Positions 22,887 through 30,606 of a stretch of 32,274 nt of DNA are shown here, piece after piece. The translations under genes and the position numbers were made by a program. The notes beneath the pieces were generated by a model that saw nothing but the letters and a program-made list of their open reading frames with translations, did no database searches and was not told the origin of the DNA. The stretch covers positions 1 to 32,274 of the forward strand of contig DAHUZT010000081.1 in the NCBI GenBank assembly GCA_027315005.1, given 5' to 3'. How positions within the stretch are numbered: position 1 is the stretch's first letter; each line of letters starts with the position of its first letter. The stretch comes from Acidimicrobiaceae bacterium. Lineage in GTDB: Bacteria > Actinomycetota > Acidimicrobiia > Acidimicrobiales > RAAP-2.

Positions 22887-24086
22887 TCATCGGAGCTGGG
22901 TGACGTGGTCAGGTGTCAGCTCCGCCAGGCTGGCGGCACCGAGCAGTCGCATGGTGCGGGCGATCTCTCCGGCGAGGATCTCGATGGCACGGTCGACGCC
23001 CTGGCGGCCACCGGCCATCAGCCCGTAGAGGTAGGCCCGGCCGACCAGGGTGAAGCGCGCACCGAGTGCGATCGAGGCCACGATGTCCGCTCCGGCCATG
23101 ATGCCGGTGTCGAGGTGGACCTCGACACCCTTTCCGACCGCGCGCACCACCTCGGGGAGCAGGTGGAACGGCACGGGCGCCCGGTCGAGCTGGCGCCCGC
23201 CGTGGTTGGACAGGATGATGCCGTCGACTCCCATGGCGGCGAGCCTCTCCGCGTCCTCCAGGCTCTGCACCCCCTTCACGACCAGCTTGCCCGGCCACCG
23301 CTGCTGTATCCAGGCCAGGTCCTCGAAGGTCACCGTCGGGTCGAACATCGAGTCGAGGAGCTCGGCGACGGTCCCGGGCCAGCGGTCGAGCGAGGCGAAG
23401 GCCAGCGGCTCGGTGGTCAGCAGGTCGATCCACCACCCCGGGTGCCGGGCGGCGTTCGCGACCGTAGCCAGGGTGAGTCGGGGCGGGATCGACAAGCCGT
23501 TCCGGATGTCGCGCAGGCGGGCGCCGGCGACCGGGACGTCGACCGTCACGAGGAGGGTGTCGAATCCGGCGGCCGCGGCCCGCTCGACGAGGGCCATCGA
23601 GCGGTCGCGGTCCTTCCACATGTAGAGCTGGAACCAGTTGCGTCCGTCCGGATTGGCGGCACGCACGTCTTCGATCGAGCTGGTGCCCATGGTCGACAAC
23701 CCGAAGGGGATGCCTGCGGCGCCGGCCGCTCCGGCACCGGCGATCTCCCCCTCGGCGTGCATCATCCGGGTGAAACCGGTCGGCGCGATGCCGAAGGGCA
23801 GGGCGACGTCGCCGCCGAGCACCACAGACGACGTGTCCACCTCTGCGACGTCGCGCAGGATGCGCGGGTGGAATTCGATGTCCTCGAAGGCCTGTCGCGA
23901 CCGTGCCAGGGAGATCTCGGCCTCGGCCGCCCCCTCGGTGTAGTCGAAGGGAGCCCTCGGCGTGCGGCGTGCGGCGATCGCACGGAGATCCCAGATGGTG
24001 TGCGCCGCGTCGAGGCGGCGCCTCCTCGCGTCCAGCTGCGGCTTCTTCAGCCGGATGAGCGGCGCCAGGTCACGGGCCCGGGGCAT
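22887..24086 (-). CDS. FMN-dependent alpha-hydroxyacid dehydrogenase (lactate/mandelate dehydrogenase family)
   Basis: A 399-residue flavoenzyme with a TIM-barrel fold, oxidising a 2-hydroxyacid to the 2-oxoacid. Visible family marks: the N-terminal [55 protein letters not shown], the active-site SNHGGRQLD with the base His, and the FMN-phosphate site [28 protein letters not shown]. Size and motifs fit LldD or MdlB-like proteins. I start at ATG 24086; the frame is open 61 codons further, but that part is non-conserved and would overlap the upstream gene. It lies 112 bp after the FAH-family gene on the same strand, so they may form a small catabolic operon. The substrate is not evident. Confidence 0.88.
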   Translation of the reverse strand: MPRARDLAPLIRLKKPQLDARRRRLDAAHTIWDLRAIAARRTPRAPFDYTEGAAEAEISLARSRQAFEDIEFHPRILRDVAEVDTSSVVLGGDVALPFGIAPTGFTRMMHAEGEIAGAGAAGAAGIPFGLSTMGTSSIEDVRAANPDGRNWFQLYMWKDRDRSMALVERAAAAGFDTLLVTVDVPVAGARLRDIRNGLSIPPRLTLATVANAARHPGWWIDLLTTEPLAFASLDRWPGTVAELLDSMFDPTVTFEDLAWIQQRWPGKLVVKGVQSLEDAERLAAMGVDGIILSNHGGRQLDRAPVPFHLLPEVVRAVGKGVEVHLDTGIMAGADIVASIALGARFTLVGRAYLYGLMAGGRQGVDRAIEILAGEIARTMRLLGAASLAELTPDHVTQLR

Positions 24087-24198
24087 CTGTCGCTTCAACG
24101 CGACCCATCCCCCACCGGGTGCAGGCGCAGGTCGCACGTCCCACCGTCGGCGGCCAGGCTGGTCCCGGTCGCGGACCGGTTCAGTGGAGTGCTGCGGT

Positions 24199-25035
24199 TC
24201 ACGCCTGCCCCATGACCTGGCGCTGGCGGCCGAGTCCCTCGACTTCGACCTCGACGACGTCACCGGCAACGAGGTAGGGGAAGCGCCCCGACATGGCGAC
24301 GCCTTCGGGTGTGCCGGTGAGCACCACGTCGCCGGGGTCGAGGGCGAGGAACTGGCTCAGGTGCCAGACGAGATGGTCGACGCCGAAGATGAGGTCCGAG
24401 GTCGACGAATCCTGGCGGGGTTCGCCGTTGACCCAGCTGCGCAACCGCAGGTTCCCGGGGTCGATCTCGTCAGGGGTCACCAGCCAGGGACCGAGCGGGC
24501 AGAACCCCGGAGAGGACTTCCCCTTGCTCCACTGGCCTCCCGACAGCTCGAGCTGGAACTCGCGCTCCGACAGATCGTCGGCCACGAGGTACCCGGCGAT
24601 GTGGCGCCTCGACTCGGCGGGTGAGTCGAGGTAGTGGCAACGCTCGCCGATCACCAGCCCCAGCTCGACCTCCCAGTCCATCCTGGTGCTTCCCTTCGGG
24701 ATGTCCACCGGGTCGTTCGGACCGACGACCGAGTTGGGTGGCTTGAGGAACAGGATCGGGTTGGTGGGAGGCGGCGAGCCCGATTCGGCCGCGTGGGCGG
24801 CGTAGTTCATGCCGATGCAGACGATGGCACCTGGCCTCGCGATCGGCGCCCCGACGCGACGGTCAGATGCAGCGTCGAGCTCGGGCAGATCGGCGCCGGC
24901 GATCCGGGCCAGCACCTCGGGGGCGAGGGAGGACCCGCCCAGATCCGGGAGCACACCACGCAGGTCGAAGGCCCGTGCCCCGTCCATGAGCACCGGGATC
25001 TCCGCCCCGACCTCACCCAGCCGTGCGAGCTTCAT
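24199..25035 (-). CDS. Fumarylacetoacetate hydrolase (FAH)-family protein
   Basis: A 278-residue enzyme of the FAH superfamily, which cleaves or isomerises C-C bonds in 2,4-dioxo-acids. A short N-terminal domain (1-65) leads to the FAH core: [43 protein letters not shown] (metal ligands Glu122 and Glu124), [14 protein letters not shown] (Asp153) and [14 protein letters not shown]. This is the layout of HpcE/YcgM-like hydrolases and decarboxylases of aromatic ring-cleavage routes. The start is ATG 25035. It is the first gene of a likely pair with the FMN dehydrogenase. Ring-cleavage dioxygenases, which would define the pathway, are not in view, so the substrate stays open. Confidence 0.88.
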   Translation of the reverse strand: MKLARLGEVGAEIPVLMDGARAFDLRGVLPDLGGSSLAPEVLARIAGADLPELDAASDRRVGAPIARPGAIVCIGMNYAAHAAESGSPPPTNPILFLKPPNSVVGPNDPVDIPKGSTRMDWEVELGLVIGERCHYLDSPAESRRHIAGYLVADDLSEREFQLELSGGQWSKGKSSPGFCPLGPWLVTPDEIDPGNLRLRSWVNGEPRQDSSTSDLIFGVDHLVWHLSQFLALDPGDVVLTGTPEGVAMSGRFPYLVAGDVVEVEVEGLGRQRQVMGQA

Positions 25036-25229
25036 CGGTGAGCCCGTCCTCCCCTCGTGGTCGATCGTGCTCCGTGGTCGATCCTGACCGACAGTACAGA
25101 CATCCGAATTCGAGCTTCAAGTTCGCCGTCTGCCGAGGCGCTGGTCGACCCGGTCAGGCCCACGGCTCGCCCACCGGAGCCGTGCCGACGCCAGCCCCCC
25201 GCATGGCACTCGTGATGGTGCACCGCCGA

Positions 25230-26348
25230 TCACGGATCGGAGGGTGGCGCTTCTGGAACGGCGACCGGTGGCGCCGACGGGGGAGGAGCCGGCGAAGGCG
25301 GTGCCGGTAGCGATGTTGCCGATGGAGGCGTCGGCTTCGGTGGCGTCGGTAGCGGTGTTGCCGATGGAGCGGGTGTGACCGGCACCGGTGTGGCCTCGGC
25401 AGGGGCGGCAGCCGGCACCGGCGCGTCCACTGCCGGCCCGGGTGGCACCGCTCGCGCCCGCTTCTCCGCCCGGCGGTGACGGTGCCTGACGAGGAGGAGG
25501 ATCAGGACCAGGATGACGAGGACCGCGACCGGCCAGCCCCAGGGGTAGGTGGTGGTGGTGGTGGCCGCGGTCACCGTGCCCTGTCCGGTCGTCACCCGGG
25601 CCCGCACCGTGTAGTGGCCGTAGGCGAAGGCCGGGATGGTGACCGGGATGCGGAGGACCTGGGTGGCCCCGACGGCGAGCGGAGCCAACTGCTGTCCCAC
25701 CACGTAGCCGGTGGGGTTGGCACCGTGTCCGACCGTCACCGACAGGGTGGCGGTGGTGAAGGCGATGGTGGAGGTGTTGCTCACCGACAGCACCAGGTTC
25801 ACGACCTTGGGGCCGCCGAACCAGCCGCTCACCGAGAGGGGCTGGTTCAACTGGGCCAGCACCGCCACCGGGTTGGTGGCCTTCGGCTGGGGCGGAGGGG
25901 CCACGATCGGGGCGCCGAGGATGGTGAGAGGGACGGTGACGCCATTGACGACTCCCGGTGCGGTCACCAGGAAGACGCAGGGGCACGGCACCGGTGGGAG
26001 CTGGACGTCGAGCGACCCGTAGAAGATCCCGCCGGCACGGATGGCGGCCGTGTACTGGTTGGACTGGCTGCAGTCGTTGCTCAGGTCGAGGGCGTTCTGG
26101 CCGCAGATCTGGATCTCGACGGTCTGGCCCACCGGCGACCATCCCGTGCCGGTGACCTGGACGAGCTCGCCGACGGTCGCGTACTGGGTGCTGGTGTGCA
26201 CCTGCGGGGAGACCACCTGCAGGGAGATCCCCGCTCCTGCCGCACCGGCCGGGGCGGCCAGCAGTCCGATCGACGCCGCCGACGCCACGAGCCCGGCCAG
26301 GACGACGAGGGCGCCCGTCGCCACCCGGGCGACGCGGCGGGCCGTCAC
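25230..26348 (-). CDS. Membrane-anchored protein with neocarzinostatin-like Ig fold and proline-rich tail
   Basis: A 372-residue surface protein, fourth and last of the WxL-like cluster. A signal sequence (about 1-38, ending APAGAAGAG) precedes a beta-rich domain (42-145) with VQVTGTGWSPVGQTVEIQICG and four cysteines (82, 93, 122, 124), resembling the neocarzinostatin/macromomycin fold. A second beta domain (about 155-262) looks like a CARDB/COG1470-type repeat. One membrane helix (272-288) is followed by a basic stop-transfer stretch and an 80-residue Pro/Ala-rich cytoplasmic tail. The start GTG 26348 overlaps the stop of the DUF916-like gene by 4 bp, and GGAGG lies upstream, so the two proteins are co-made. 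The neocarzinostatin call rests on motif resemblance only; binding of a chromophore is not implied. Confidence 0.75.
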   Translation of the reverse strand: MTARRVARVATGALVVLAGLVASAASIGLLAAPAGAAGAGISLQVVSPQVHTSTQYATVGELVQVTGTGWSPVGQTVEIQICGQNALDLSNDCSQSNQYTAAIRAGGIFYGSLDVQLPPVPCPCVFLVTAPGVVNGVTVPLTILGAPIVAPPPQPKATNPVAVLAQLNQPLSVSGWFGGPKVVNLVLSVSNTSTIAFTTATLSVTVGHGANPTGYVVGQQLAPLAVGATQVLRIPVTIPAFAYGHYTVRARVTTGQGTVTAATTTTTYPWGWPVAVLVILVLILLLVRHRHRRAEKRARAVPPGPAVDAPVPAAAPAEATPVPVTPAPSATPLPTPPKPTPPSATSLPAPPSPAPPPSAPPVAVPEAPPSDP

Positions 26349-27619
26349 GTCTTCACTTCCTCCCTCGTTCCGCTGCCGGGCGGCGTGACCTGGCCGCCCC
26401 GCGATCCTGCCCCTGCACCGGCTGCTCCACCGGCGGCGGCCGCCTTGCGGGCCCGCCGGGCCTCGCGGGACTTGGGGCTGAGCACGGTGAAGCGGGCCAC
26501 GATGGCGGCGATGATCAACAGTACGATGAGGGCCACGATCCATGGGAAGTACCAGAACGAGGTCGAGGCCACAGCGGTCACCGGCGAAGTGGTGTTGGGA
26601 TCGGAGGCCACCGCCGACACGTGGGCGGTCAGCGGATCGAATGGCGGCAGACCGCTCCACTCCTCGGTGAGCGACAGGTTGCCGCCGGGCAGCATCTGGA
26701 GGGGGAGCGGATTGGCCTTGCTCTGGGCCTGACCGGTTTGGTGGATGGTGTAGGTGTGGATGGTCCCGCTGATCAGCCCGGTGATCGACACGGTCACCGA
26801 CTTGGGGTCGAGGATGTCGTTGCCGGTGTTGACCACCTTGAACCGGACCGCGGTCTTGGCCGGACCGCTCAGGTAGGGGAAAGCCGGGCTCTGGTGGAAC
26901 ACGGTCAGGTCCTCGATGGTGAGACCGGGGAAGGCCTTGCCCACCACCCGTACGTACATCGGGACGGCGAAGCGAAGGATGAGGTTGACCCCGACCGGGT
27001 TCTGCTGCTGGGCCGGGTTGTGCAGCTCTTGCACGACCACCGCGCCGACATGGTCACCGGGGGGGGCATTGGACGGGATCGAGAGCTGGAAGGTGTCTAC
27101 GACCTCCTGGCCCGGTGGGACGGTGAAGCTGGTGTTGCCGACGGTCACCCACCGGCCGACGGTGGTGTTGTGGACCTTGTTCTGGGCCTGGAAGGCGTAC
27201 GCACCGGTGTTGGGCACGTTGGTGGCGTCCTCGGGGTAGACGATGAACGATTCGGGGGCGTTGCTCTTGTTCAGCACCACCACCTGGTCGAGGATCCGGT
27301 GACCGGGGAGAAGCTCGTAGGAGAAGTAGGCCCGCTGCTGGGCCCCGGGGCCGGCGAAGGGCTCGGCGGAGAACTGGAAGTTGGTGTTGGCACCGCCGCT
27401 CGAGGCTCCGACCGCTCCGGCCGCACCGGCCGGGCTCGCTGCCGCCACACCCCAGACCAGGGCCCCGGAGACCAGGGCCATCAGTCCGGCCGCGGCACAG
27501 GCCACGGCCTGGACGATGCGGCTCCGGGCCCTTCCGTGCGGGAGGGCGCCGCCCGTCCCGGTCCCGCCGGTACCCCCATCCGTCCGCGTGCACTGTCGGA
27601 TCAGGCTTCCCCCCACCAT
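26345..27619 (-). CDS. DUF916/WxL-interacting-type membrane protein
   Basis: A 424-residue surface protein. A basic N-terminus and long signal helix (about 34-62) export it. Residues 78-225 resemble DUF916: FQFSAEPFAGPGAQQRAYFSYELLPGH, VVLNKSNAPESFIVYPEDATN and PSNAPPGDHVGAVVV. Residues 228-350 resemble the DUF3324-like second domain of WxL-interacting proteins (GLTIEDLTVFHQS, VRFKVVNTGNDIL). A C-terminal helix (358-377) and a very basic Ala/Gly-rich tail fix it in the membrane. In low-GC Gram-positives, proteins of this plan bind WxL proteins and peptidoglycan. I start it at ATG 27619, with GAGAGG 6 nt upstream; ATG 27655 is possible. It follows the WxL-like gene by 41 bp. Confidence 0.82.
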   Translation of the reverse strand: MVGGSLIRQCTRTDGGTGGTGTGGALPHGRARSRIVQAVACAAAGLMALVSGALVWGVAAASPAGAAGAVGASSGGANTNFQFSAEPFAGPGAQQRAYFSYELLPGHRILDQVVVLNKSNAPESFIVYPEDATNVPNTGAYAFQAQNKVHNTTVGRWVTVGNTSFTVPPGQEVVDTFQLSIPSNAPPGDHVGAVVVQELHNPAQQQNPVGVNLILRFAVPMYVRVVGKAFPGLTIEDLTVFHQSPAFPYLSGPAKTAVRFKVVNTGNDILDPKSVTVSITGLISGTIHTYTIHQTGQAQSKANPLPLQMLPGGNLSLTEEWSGLPPFDPLTAHVSAVASDPNTTSPVTAVASTSFWYFPWIVALIVLLIIAAIVARFTVLSPKSREARRARKAAAAGGAAGAGAGSRGGQVTPPGSGTREEVKT

Positions 27620-27660
27620 CGGTGACCTCTCTCCCTCGAACGGCAGACCGATCATCCTAG

Positions 27661-30429
27661 CTACGACAGAGTCAGCGTCAAGGTGGCCTGGTAACCGGGC
27701 GAGCTCGGCGCGGCGGCCGAGGCCGGGACGGGAAGGACGATGCTCGCCCCGCAGCTGAACGAACCGAGAGAAGCGCCGGCCGGGGCCTGACACAGCATCT
27801 CCGGTGCGGCACTGAGTCCGGGTGGCGGGGAAACCGCAGTGCCCGGGGCGAAGACCGACGCGGGGTCGATGACCGCTCCGGAGATGACCTGGGCCGGGCT
27901 GGTGGGCAGCGAGGCGTTGACACTGGCCTCGGGCGTCCATCCGAGATTTCCCCCGGGGATGCAGACGTTGACGTAGCTGGTCGGGACGTTGCAGCTCACC
28001 GACGACCCGGCCGACGGGTCGACGAAGTCGCTGACCTGACCGGTCAGGCTCCATCCCTGGTCGACGCCCCCGTCGTTGATCACGGTCACCGGAGCCAGCT
28101 GGCCGCACGCACTCTGGGGCTGGCCGTCGAGGGTGAGGGGGGCGCCTGTGCAGGTGCCCCCCGAGACCGTCGATCCGAGGACGTCGGTCGGGATGGCGCT
28201 GGGTTGCTGGAGGATGAGGCCGGCGGGAAGCGAGCTCGCCGTCTGCACATCCAGGGGCGGCACGATGGCCAAGGAGACCGTGGTGACGTTGGAAACGTCA
28301 CCGGCAGTGTCGGCCACCGTATAGGTGAACGAGTCGGTGAGGCTGAGCGCGTGGTCGTTGGTGTAGAGGACGGTCCCGTTCGGGTTGACCGTCGCCGTGC
28401 CGTAGGTGGGGGGCGTCACGATGGTCACCGTCTGCGGATCGAGCGGGTAGTCGGTGGCGGTGTCGGACGACAGCACGGGCAGGGTGGCCGACGCCCCCCA
28501 CGCCACCGAGAAGGTCTGCGGGTTGGCCACCGGCGGGGTGGCCACCACGAAGTACTCGACGGTGGAGGTCGCCGTGTTCCCCACCGAGTCGGTGGCGGTG
28601 ACGGTGAAGGTGTGGATGCCGTTCGGCTGGGCGCTGGTGGTGTCGATGTTGGAGCCGGTGGCCACCGTTCCGACGCACGAGGTGACGGTCACCACCGGGT
28701 CGGCGCAGCTGAACGCGGCCGGCACCGACTGGCCGAAGCCGTATCGACCGCCGTCGGTCGGCGAGGTGATGGAGATGGTGGGTGGGGTGGGGTCGATCAC
28801 GGTGAACGAGACGCCGGTCTGCGGTCCGACGGTCACCGAGGCCAGACCGGTCGGAGCGGTGATGGGCGCAAAGCCGGGCAGGCTGACCGTGCCGGGAGCG
28901 GTCACCTTCACCGTGTAGGTGAGCTCGAGGTAGATCCCGTCGGTGCCGACCGACGGGTTGGACGACTCGACCCAGGTGGTGGTCAGCGACGAGAGGGGAT
29001 TGGGCGGGTTGTAGGCATTGCCGGTGTAGGTGGTGCCGTTGACCAGCAGCAGCCCGGTGGGCGTCGAGTGGGTGGTACAGGTGGCGTCGGTGCAGGCGCC
29101 GGCCCCGGTGAGCGAGCCCTGTCCGGCGGTGGGTGAGTCGAGGCCCACCGCCGAGGTGGTGACCGGACCCTCGATGACCGTGCCGGTCGGGGCGGGGAGC
29201 GTCCAGGTGAGGAGGGGACCGGGCGAGGCGGTCGTCGTATAGGCGCCGGGCTTGTACACCTGCCAGGTGACGGCGAAGGTGTCGCCCATGACCAGGTTGC
29301 CGCCGTTGGCGGTCGGGGCGGTTACCTGGTAGGTGGCCTCGGGCGGTGCCGGTGCGGCGCAGCCGGTCCCGCCGAAGCTGCACGAGGTGCCGGTCGACAA
29401 CGGGACGGCCCCGGCATCGGTCGGGCCGACGACCGTGGTGGTCGGCACGGCCTGGACGTAGTAGGAGACGGTCTGGGTGGCGGGAGTGCCGCGCAGGTCG
29501 GTGGCGTCCACGGCAAAGGTGTGGGTACCGACGGTCGAGGTGTCGATGGCCGACCCGTCGGCAACGGTGCCGGTGCAGGTGGCGATGCCATAGCTGGCCA
29601 CGTCGGAACAGGTATAAGAGGCGTCCACCACCTGGCCGACCGTGTACACGGCTCCATCGGTCGGGGCCACGAGGTCGATGGCGGGTGGCAGGGTGTCGAT
29701 GGCCACCACCGCAGTCGTGGACAGGGCCGGGGCCGGCGAGGCCGCCGGCCAGCAGGTGTCGGTGACCGGCACCGTCGTGGCGGTGGTGCCATTGGTCACC
29801 GTGGTCTGGAGGACCGAGCTCAGCACCGGGTCGGTACTCGAGGTGGCCGTGCCCACCGGCTGCACGTCGAGGAGACTGGAGGTGATGGTGGTGCCCACCA
29901 CCGAGGACGCGGTCACGGTCAGGTCGACGGTGGGCAGGGTGAAGGACTGGCCGGCGGCGATGGGACCGGGCACCGTCTCCACCACGTCGGCCCCACTCGG
30001 GCTGGCGACGTCAGACACCTCGGTCACAGTGGCCCCGGAGCCCACGTTGGCCCCCCCGGACAGGGTGGCCGACTGGTAGTTCGCACCGGCCGGCAGCGGC
30101 AAAGCCAGGCGGATCGAACCCTCCGAGGTCACCGGGTTGGAGAGGGCGGTGGTCGGCACCGTCTGGGCCTGGCTGGCGAAGGAGAAGGTGAAGGTGCCCC
30201 CGGGCAGCGATTGGGAGGGTGCACCGGTGACGCTCATGGCCAGGTCCTGGGTGGTGGCCACGGGAGTGGTGGAGGCCGACGTGGACGACATCCAGCACGA
30301 CAGCGAGGGGGGCGTGGCCGCAACGGCCGTCGGTGCCGCTACAGAGGTGGCGGCCACCGTCGCAGTCGCGAACAGGGCCAGCACCGCTGCGATGGCTGCC
30401 TTCTTCTGCCCCCAGCCACTGCGGTTCAC
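27661..30429 (-). CDS. Secreted multidomain Ig-like protein with C-terminal WxL-like domain
   Basis: About 922 residues. A signal peptide ends near AVAA-TPP (about 38). A Ser/Thr-rich beta domain follows (45-230), then an Ig-like domain (about 249-330, cysteines 276/287), a further beta region (330-545), a second Ig-like domain (550-632, cysteines 577/587) and a cadherin-like domain (635-725). The C-terminal 195 residues are WxL-like: GWSLTGQVSDF (W-x-L), IPGGNLGWTPEASV and the ending YQATLTLTLS. The last part replaces the second W-x-L of Firmicutes WxL proteins by L-T-L. Six cysteines in this domain match the neighbouring protein at 30607. Residue numbers count from an alternative GTG at 30435; I prefer GTG 30429, with GGAGG 5 nt upstream. 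No LPXTG or membrane anchor is present, so it probably attaches through the WxL-like domain. Confidence 0.82.
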   Translation of the reverse strand: MNRSGWGQKKAAIAAVLALFATATVAATSVAAPTAVAATPPSLSCWMSSTSASTTPVATTQDLAMSVTGAPSQSLPGGTFTFSFASQAQTVPTTALSNPVTSEGSIRLALPLPAGANYQSATLSGGANVGSGATVTEVSDVASPSGADVVETVPGPIAAGQSFTLPTVDLTVTASSVVGTTITSSLLDVQPVGTATSSTDPVLSSVLQTTVTNGTTATTVPVTDTCWPAASPAPALSTTAVVAIDTLPPAIDLVAPTDGAVYTVGQVVDASYTCSDVASYGIATCTGTVADGSAIDTSTVGTHTFAVDATDLRGTPATQTVSYYVQAVPTTTVVGPTDAGAVPLSTGTSCSFGGTGCAAPAPPEATYQVTAPTANGGNLVMGDTFAVTWQVYKPGAYTTTASPGPLLTWTLPAPTGTVIEGPVTTSAVGLDSPTAGQGSLTGAGACTDATCTTHSTPTGLLLVNGTTYTGNAYNPPNPLSSLTTTWVESSNPSVGTDGIYLELTYTVKVTAPGTVSLPGFAPITAPTGLASVTVGPQTGVSFTVIDPTPPTISITSPTDGGRYGFGQSVPAAFSCADPVVTVTSCVGTVATGSNIDTTSAQPNGIHTFTVTATDSVGNTATSTVEYFVVATPPVANPQTFSVAWGASATLPVLSSDTATDYPLDPQTVTIVTPPTYGTATVNPNGTVLYTNDHALSLTDSFTYTVADTAGDVSNVTTVSLAIVPPLDVQTASSLPAGLILQQPSAIPTDVLGSTVSGGTCTGAPLTLDGQPQSACGQLAPVTVINDGGVDQGWSLTGQVSDFVDPSAGSSVSCNVPTSYVNVCIPGGNLGWTPEASVNASLPTSPAQVISGAVIDPASVFAPGTAVSPPPGLSAAPEMLCQAPAGASLGSFSCGASIVLPVPASAAAPSSPGYQATLTLTLS

Positions 30430-30435
30430 CTGCAC

Positions 30436-30606
30436 CTCCCTCGAAACCTTAGATGCTCCATGACGAAATCAGTGTTCGGTCCGCCCCCCGATCGAGTGCC
30501 GTCGAGGGTCCGACCGGGGAAGACGCACAGGGGGAGCGGGGCGAACCCGCTCCCCCTGTGGCTTCAGACCGCAGCGGTCACCCGCTACGGCTCACCCCGG
30601 GCTCTC
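30436..30606. other. Intergenic region between the two WxL-like genes
   Basis: About 170 bp without a gene. It contains a 15-bp perfect hairpin (30526-30560) and, on the minus strand, the leader of the second WxL-like gene. Confidence 0.6.
30526..30560 (-). terminator. Strong hairpin between the two WxL-like genes
   Basis: CACAGGGGGAGCGGG pairs perfectly with CCCGCTCCCCCTGTG around the loop GCGAA, a 15-bp GC-rich stem. It lies 46 bp past the stop of the upstream WxL-like gene (minus strand). No U-tract follows. Actinobacterial terminators often lack one, so it may end or attenuate the first transcript, leaving the downstream three genes at a lower level or under their own promoter. Confidence 0.65.

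Noticed and set aside
22905..24215. A 436-codon plus-strand frame opposite the FMN dehydrogenase
   Set aside because: Shadow of a conserved enzyme; repetitive, charged composition.
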